This document shows, piece by piece, positions 59,409 through 64,000 of a stretch of DNA of 64,000 nt. The notes beneath the pieces are model-generated. The model worked only from the letters and a program-made list of their open reading frames with translations, had not been told where the DNA came from and made no database searches. The position numbers and the translations under genes are program-made. Source of the stretch: an uncultured Spirochaetaceae bacterium (GTDB lineage Bacteria > Spirochaetota > Spirochaetia > Treponematales > Treponemataceae); the NCBI GenBank assembly GCA_902797305.1, contig CADBSK010000004.1:1-64000 (forward strand). Reading direction: 5' to 3'. Numbering within the stretch: the stretch's first letter is position 1; every line of letters begins with the position of its first letter.

Positions 59409-60887
59409 ATGAATTCAATTGTTTTTAATAATGCAAAAAATGGTCTTCTCACCTGCTCATACAACGGAAAACCACTACATTCAATGTATAATCCACAAAA
59501 CGAAGCAGATAGATTTATACAACAAATAGAATGTAATTTTATACCAAAAGTTATTTGCATTATTGAACCATGCATATCTTATTGCGCGGCCCCCTTAAGA
59601 AAAAAATATTCCAATTGCAAAATAATATGTATACGACACCAGAAAGATTTTTCTCAATTCGATAATTTATTTGATAAAGTTTTTTATTATGAAGATTCTG
59701 TAAATTTTGAAAATCAGTTTTTTGATTATTTAGGAGAAGAACAGATTTGTTCAACGTTTTTTATAAATTGGCCAAATTCAGCAAATCTTTTTATAAATGA
59801 AACCACAAGAATATGGACCGCTCTTAAAAAGATTTTAGAAAAAGCATCCAGCATTCTTTATACCCATGAAGTTTTTGCTAAACGATGGTTTCTTAATTCA
59901 ATAAAAATTCTAAAAAATGCAAAAACATTGGGAACTATAAAAAAAGTTGATTCTCCTGTTGTAATTGCCTGTAGCGGTCCAAGTTTACAAAACTGTCTAA
60001 AAATATTAGAAACAAACAGAAAAAAAGTATTTTTAATCGCTGTTTCTTCTGGTCTATCTGCTTTGCTCCAGAATAATATTACTCCAGATCTTGTAATATC
60101 AACAGACGGAGGCTTTTGGGCAAAAAAACACCTTGAACCACTTTTACAATACGATATTCCATTGGCAATATGCCAGGAAGGAAATGTTCATCCTCAAATT
60201 TTGAATAATAGAACAATTATTCCTTTAATTTATAATGACGGAATTGAATGTAAACTATTTATTCCTTTCATAAATAATCCTGTATTTGCAAAAAGAAACG
60301 GAACGGTAAGTGGAACTGCTGCCGAGCTGGCATTAGAAATCACAGATTACCCGGTATATGCATTTGGATTAGATCTTTGCCCTTCTAAAGGGCCTCAGCA
60401 TGCAAAACCAAATTTAAATGAAGCGTACAATTCTTTAAAAGATAACAGGATATCCCCTTTAGAATGCAGAAATACAAGATCAAGATTTAATTCTCAAAGC
60501 CTTTCAATTTATCATGACTGGTTTGAATCAAGAACAGAATCAAAATGGAATCGGTTCTATAGAGTTTCAAAAGCTGGTGATTTAGATAAGAATAACAAAT
60601 TAGGGAAAATCAAAGATATTGATATATCAGAATTTGAAATACAACTGAAAAACATAAAAGAGACTTCATATGAAATAGAAAAATATACAAAAAAAGATAA
60701 TAAAGATTTGAATTTGATTATTAAAAATCTTATTAATTCTGAAAACTGGCTTAAAAATATGTTTCCTATGGATTATTTAACATACCAAAAGATTCAAGAT
60801 GATTCTCAAAAACAACAAAAATTAAATGAAATAATGACAAAAAATAATGATTTTATTAAAAAAATACAGAGGGTAATCCGTGGATAA
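59409..60887 (+). CDS. Maf-like motility accessory factor (DUF115), first of a tandem pair
   Basis: 492 aa. A DUF115/MAF_flag10-type core: VVIACSGPSLQNCLKILE, VFLIAVSSGLSALLQNNITPDLVISTDGGFWAKKHLEPLL, GTVSGTAAELALEITDYPVYAFGLDLCPSKGPQHAKP. Maf proteins transfer nonulosonic-type sugars to flagellin. The N-terminal region parallels that of the next gene (NGKPLHSMYNPQNEA), but where its neighbour has a glycine-rich GLGSGF loop this one reads CIIEPCISYCAAPL. The ATG follows directly on a terminator hairpin and has no free Shine-Dalgarno. It overlaps the next gene by 8 bases. Confidence 0.8.
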   Translation: MNSIVFNNAKNGLLTCSYNGKPLHSMYNPQNEADRFIQQIECNFIPKVICIIEPCISYCAAPLRKKYSNCKIICIRHQKDFSQFDNLFDKVFYYEDSVNFENQFFDYLGEEQICSTFFINWPNSANLFINETTRIWTALKKILEKASSILYTHEVFAKRWFLNSIKILKNAKTLGTIKKVDSPVVIACSGPSLQNCLKILETNRKKVFLIAVSSGLSALLQNNITPDLVISTDGGFWAKKHLEPLLQYDIPLAICQEGNVHPQILNNRTIIPLIYNDGIECKLFIPFINNPVFAKRNGTVSGTAAELALEITDYPVYAFGLDLCPSKGPQHAKPNLNEAYNSLKDNRISPLECRNTRSRFNSQSLSIYHDWFESRTESKWNRFYRVSKAGDLDKNNKLGKIKDIDISEFEIQLKNIKETSYEIEKYTKKDNKDLNLIIKNLINSENWLKNMFPMDYLTYQKIQDDSQKQQKLNEIMTKNNDFIKKIQRVIRG

Positions 60888-62376
60888 ACTTTATTCATCA
60901 ATTACAGAATCGAAAACCGGATTTGAAATCCCTGTTTTTTCAAATAATAAACCAATGCATTCTAAATACGACCCTATAAGAGAAGCTCAAACGATTATAC
61001 AGTCTGTTTCCAAAAGCGATTTTTATATAATTTTAGGATTAGGCTCTGGTTTTATTCCTAAATTATTAAAAGAAAACCAGCCTGATTGCAACATAATAAT
61101 TATTGAAAATTCAGACTCAGATATTGATTTTTTGCTTTCAAATATTAAAGGACTAAAAGAATATATAAATGAAAACAAAATTATATTAACCACCATAAAC
61201 CAAATAGACTCTACTCTAAAACAATATTTTTTACCCGTTTTTTACAATAATTTATCTGTGATTGAAATACGCAGCTGGATGACTGAATTAAACGAAAAAA
61301 GCTCAAATATAAAAAAACAAATTAATTATACATTAGATGAAATACTTAGAGATTATGCAACCCAGGCTCATTTTGGTAAAATCTGGCAAAAAAATATTAT
61401 TGATAATTTAAAGCTTTTTTCCCCTGTAAAGTTAGATTTTAACACAAAAAAAAATGCATATATTATTGCAGCAGGACCTAGTTTAGATGATAAAATACAA
61501 GAAATAAAAGATAATATTAAAAACATCTGCATAATCTCCACAGATACAGCATATTCCACATTAAAAAAGTATAATATAAATCCAGATGTAATTTGTTCTT
61601 TAGATGGACAATTATTAAGTCTAGAGCATTTTAAGAATAATTTAGCTCCTTTACCCCTATTCGTATTTGATTTGCAGGCAAATAGTTCTGCTTCAAGAAA
61701 AATTAAAAATGAAAATGGAAAAATTATATTTACAAAATCAAATCACCCATTAGTTTCTTATTGTGATTACCACAACTCTTTTAATTTTTTATACTCAGGA
61801 AGCGGAACGGTTACAATTATGGCGGTAGATTTGGCCTTAAAAGCAGGTTTTAAAACAATAAAAATTATTGGTGCAGATTTTTCTTATCCACATAACAAAC
61901 CTTATGCAAAAGGAACTTATCTTGATTCACTTTATAACAATAACAGTTTAAGAATTAGTACATCTCAGACTAAATATTCCGGCTTAATGTTTAAAACCGA
62001 ACTTTTTATTAATAATTATAGATGTAAAACAACAAAATTATTAGAATCTTATAAAAACTCTTTTGAGAGCTGGCTTTACACTCAAAATCTTGCATTTTCA
62101 TACCAGGATTTTATTTATACGATTAACAACACTAATCCATTAAATAAACTTAAAGAAACTTGCTTTTCTTATGAAAAATTTATACAAAAACTTAAAAAAG
62201 ATTGTTCAAGATTTAATCCTAATATAAAAAGAAATAATTCTGATTTTTCTGAATTAGAAATAGCTCTTTTACCCTATATTGCATTTCTTAAAGCTCAGTT
62301 ACAAAAAACTCAAAAGAATATACAATATAATGAACTTGTTAAACTTGCTTTACAAAATATTGTTCGGTATACTTAA
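60880..62376 (+). CDS. Maf-like motility accessory factor (DUF115), second of a tandem pair
   Basis: 498 aa, GTG start with AGAGGG 6 bases upstream. NNKPMHSKYDPIREAQTIIQSV, then YIILGLGSGFIPKLLKENQPDCNIIIIENSDSD (a Rossmann-like Gly-rich loop), then the DUF115 core: AYIIAAGPSLDDKIQEIKDN, ICIISTDTAYSTLKKYNINPDVICSLDGQLLSLEHF, GSGTVTIMAVDLALKAGFKTIKIIGADFSYPHNKPYAKG. It is a paralogue of the preceding protein. It probably attaches a glycan to flagellin, as Maf proteins do in Campylobacter and others; the sugar and whether both copies act together are unknown. Confidence 0.82.
   Translation: MDKLYSSITESKTGFEIPVFSNNKPMHSKYDPIREAQTIIQSVSKSDFYIILGLGSGFIPKLLKENQPDCNIIIIENSDSDIDFLLSNIKGLKEYINENKIILTTINQIDSTLKQYFLPVFYNNLSVIEIRSWMTELNEKSSNIKKQINYTLDEILRDYATQAHFGKIWQKNIIDNLKLFSPVKLDFNTKKNAYIIAAGPSLDDKIQEIKDNIKNICIISTDTAYSTLKKYNINPDVICSLDGQLLSLEHFKNNLAPLPLFVFDLQANSSASRKIKNENGKIIFTKSNHPLVSYCDYHNSFNFLYSGSGTVTIMAVDLALKAGFKTIKIIGADFSYPHNKPYAKGTYLDSLYNNNSLRISTSQTKYSGLMFKTELFINNYRCKTTKLLESYKNSFESWLYTQNLAFSYQDFIYTINNTNPLNKLKETCFSYEKFIQKLKKDCSRFNPNIKRNNSDFSELEIALLPYIAFLKAQLQKTQKNIQYNELVKLALQNIVRYT
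62345..62373 (+). promoter_or_regulatory. candidate promoter of the 453-aa membrane protein gene
   Basis: TTGCTT (62345-62350), 17 bases, TATACT (62368-62373), then 6 bases to the ATG at 62380. It lies within the last codons of the upstream Maf gene. The same -10/6-base/ATG spacing is seen in front of several other genes in this window. It may be a coincidence of coding sequence. Confidence 0.35.
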
Positions 62377-62379
62377 AAT

Positions 62380-63741
62380 ATGACAAAGAAAACTGTAAAA
62401 ACATTAACAACTGTTATACTGGCTTTTTTGGTAGCATCAATTCTCTATCTGATTACAAGTTTTGCTACAGAGTATTTATCCGGAAAAACTCGCTGCGATC
62501 ATATATATAATTCTCTAATTTTAGAAATTGAAAACAATGGAAGTTCAACAAACTTTTCAAATTTTACAAAGAAAGAAAACGGCTTTGAATCTTTGAAAAT
62601 TTATAAAAATTCCGAAAGCCTATTTATCTTTCCTTCAAACACAACTTCTGATATTCAGGAAACAGCTTTAATAAAAGTATATAATTCACAGAATAAATCT
62701 GGAGAAGACATAATTCATATACAGGCAGCCATGCAACTTATTCGTCCTTACAGGGCCTTTGCAATTTTAGAAGTGACTTTTATTTTTGTATTAATCGTAA
62801 CTTTATTAGCCGGATGTCTTTTACTTTTTATTTTTATTGGAGAAAAAAAAGGAACTATCAACCTTGATTCAGAAGAAGTAGAATCAGATAAAAATAATTT
62901 TACAATCGAAAATCAAGAGGAAGAGCACTCTACACCTTTATCAACAGATAATGAAGATTCTTTTAACTTAAATGAAACAATTACTGATTCAGATTCTACT
63001 TTACCAGAAAATAAGCAGGAACATCAAAAAGATGAAGAAGAGACTGCCTATTCATTAAATCCAAAAAATATTTTACATACAATCGAGACCGTAAAAGAAG
63101 AATCCCCTTTTGAAGCAAATAAAATTGATTTGGATACAATTATCGACAATGCACAGGCTTCAGAAGAAGAGATGATTACATTTGATGACTTTGTACCTTC
63201 TGCTGTAAATGAATCAAGTGAAAAAGATGAAACAATGAAAGACGAAAAAACAGAACCTTTACGTCAAAATACTCTTATAAAATCTTCAGATGCGCTAAAA
63301 GAAGACTTAGAAAAGGAACTAATAAAAGCAGGTGCAAATGAACAGGATTTATCATTGTTTTTAATTAATATCCCGTCTTTACAACTGAATACAGAAAAAG
63401 GAATTAACATCTCGCAAAAATTAATTGATTTGTTTCTTATCAAAGATATCTATTCAATTAATAATGACATAATCGCAATTATAAAAGCTGATCAGAATAT
63501 TGACCAGGCCGAAGACTTTGCAGATTCCGTTTTTAATCAGATAAAAAATGAATGTGAATCATTTTGCAAGACACCTTTTATTGGAATCTCAAGCCGCTCT
63601 ACAAGAATGCTCAGTGCAGAACGGTTAATAAATGAAGCAAGAGAAGCTCTCAATCACGCTTTAGAAGATCCTACATTACCAATTATAGGCTTTCATGTAG
63701 ATATAGAAAAATATAGAGAATACTTAAAAAACTCACAATAG
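62380..63741 (+). CDS. membrane protein with degenerate GGDEF-like C-terminal domain
   Basis: 453 aa. One helix near residues 10-30, a small extracytoplasmic domain (CDHIYNSLILEIENNGSSTNFSNF...), a second helix (AILEVTFIFVLIVTLLAGCLLLFIFIG), a long acidic linker (about 165-300), and a C-terminal domain ending FCKTPFIGISSRSTRMLSAERLINEAREALNHALEDPTLPIIGFHVDIEKY. The GIS..., A..AL.HA run resembles the end of GGDEF domains, but no GGDEF/GGEEF motif is present. If related, it would be a catalytically dead signalling domain. It starts 3 bases after the second Maf stop. Confidence 0.6.
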   Translation: MTKKTVKTLTTVILAFLVASILYLITSFATEYLSGKTRCDHIYNSLILEIENNGSSTNFSNFTKKENGFESLKIYKNSESLFIFPSNTTSDIQETALIKVYNSQNKSGEDIIHIQAAMQLIRPYRAFAILEVTFIFVLIVTLLAGCLLLFIFIGEKKGTINLDSEEVESDKNNFTIENQEEEHSTPLSTDNEDSFNLNETITDSDSTLPENKQEHQKDEEETAYSLNPKNILHTIETVKEESPFEANKIDLDTIIDNAQASEEEMITFDDFVPSAVNESSEKDETMKDEKTEPLRQNTLIKSSDALKEDLEKELIKAGANEQDLSLFLINIPSLQLNTEKGINISQKLIDLFLIKDIYSINNDIIAIIKADQNIDQAEDFADSVFNQIKNECESFCKTPFIGISSRSTRMLSAERLINEAREALNHALEDPTLPIIGFHVDIEKYREYLKNSQ

Positions 63742-63743
63742 AT

Positions 63744-64000
63744 TTATTCGGAAGAAGAATTCTCATTTGAGGATTCTTCTTTTTGTTGTTTTTCCTGTTC
63801 TTCAGTGAAATATTTTTCAAAATCAGAGATATACTTGTTATCCTTAAACTTTTCTTTTAATTCAATAGATAGTTCCTTTGCCTTTTCAGTTTTTCCGGCT
63901 GCAATAAGAACATTAATGTAATTTGATAGTATATCAGCATTATCAGGATTAGTTTCCCACATCTGGCTATATAATTCTTCACTTTTTACAAGGTTATTAT
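63744..64000 (-). CDS. TPR-containing protein, 5' end outside the window
   Basis: The last 84 codons or so are present. The frame continues open to 64000 (NNLVKSEELYSQMWETNPDNADILSNYINVLIAAGKTEKAKELSIELKEKF...), so the gene starts beyond the edge. The sequence has TPR spacing (PDNADILSNYINVLIAAGKTEKAKEL), and a polar Glu/Ser/Asn-rich tail ends the protein. It converges with the 453-aa protein gene, leaving 2 bases. Function unknown. Confidence 0.7.
   Translation of the reverse strand, partial: NNLVKSEELYSQMWETNPDNADILSNYINVLIAAGKTEKAKELSIELKEKFKDNKYISDFEKYFTEEQEKQQKEESSNENSSSE
63752..63785 (+). terminator. intrinsic terminator of the plus-strand maf/membrane-protein unit, inside the opposing gene
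   Basis: AAGAAGAAT-TCTC (63752-63764) pairs with GAGG-ATTCTTCTT (63769-63781) around an ATTT loop, one G-U pair, followed by TTTTG (63782-63786). It begins 10 bases after the stop at 63741 and codes, on the other strand, for the Ser/Asn/Glu tail of the TPR protein. Confidence 0.7.

Overview
The window looks like a chromosomal segment of a treponeme (Spirochaetota), probably a gut or rumen Treponema rather than T. pallidum. The DNA is AT-rich. The flagellar block has the spirochete order flbD-motA-motB-fliL-fliM-fliY-fliO-fliP-fliQ-fliR-flhB-flhA-flhF-flhG-(orf)-fliA-fapA. The V-type ATPase operon has the spirochete order E-DUF2764-A-B-D-I-K. There are several outer-membrane beta-barrel proteins and two Maf-like (DUF115) proteins typical of flagellin glycosylation. 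I saw no tRNA, rRNA, CRISPR array or insertion sequence, and no gene-free stretch longer than 300 bases.

Region 1 (1-15229) is a surface-polysaccharide locus. After a Wzi-like barrel gene on the plus strand, a long minus-strand unit runs from 12401 down to 1945. It carries fdtB, a three-gene cassette (AAA-like ATPase/nuclease, DUF3990 ADP-ribosyltransferase-like protein, 147-aa unknown protein), a Wzx flippase, four glycosyltransferases, fdtA and fdtC. The three fdt genes would make a dTDP-3-acetamido-3,6-dideoxyhexose (Fuc3NAc type). Two GT2 genes (12531-14147, plus) and a GT4 gene (14105-15229, minus) complete the block. No Wzy polymerase or ligase is recognisable here.

Region 2 (15372-23296) is a plus-strand operon with a good sigma-70 promoter. 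It encodes two Wzi-like barrels, a GT4 glycosyltransferase, a WbaP-type initiating phosphoglycosyltransferase, and a barrel with one apparent POTRA-like N-terminal domain. It probably starts and exports or anchors the glycan whose later steps lie in region 1.

Region 3 (23301-33540, minus) carries a helical-repeat secreted protein, ispG, a DUF2147 protein and the seven-gene V-ATPase operon with its own promoter. The K subunit keeps residues matching the Na+ site of Enterococcus NtpK.

Region 4 (33577-51121, minus) is the flagellar motor, export and regulator operon. It runs from a clear promoter before flbD to a SwrB-like membrane/coiled-coil/HTH protein at its far end. A divergent OmpR/EnvZ-type two-component pair follows (51227-53385).

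Region 5 (53382-64000) is mixed. It holds an unusual signal peptidase I (Arg at the catalytic-Lys position), smpB, a treponemal secreted protein, tsaC, a DivIC/FtsB-like protein, an 887-aa acidic repeat protein and two tandem Maf paralogues. A long terminator-like hairpin ends exactly at the first Maf start codon. The region ends with a membrane protein bearing a degenerate GGDEF-like C-terminus and a TPR-type protein cut by the window edge.

A recurring feature is a -10-like hexamer 6-9 bases before the start codon with no useful Shine-Dalgarno (before 130, 4695, 12531, 15229, 25526, 54148, 62380), which suggests leaderless or near-leaderless mRNAs.
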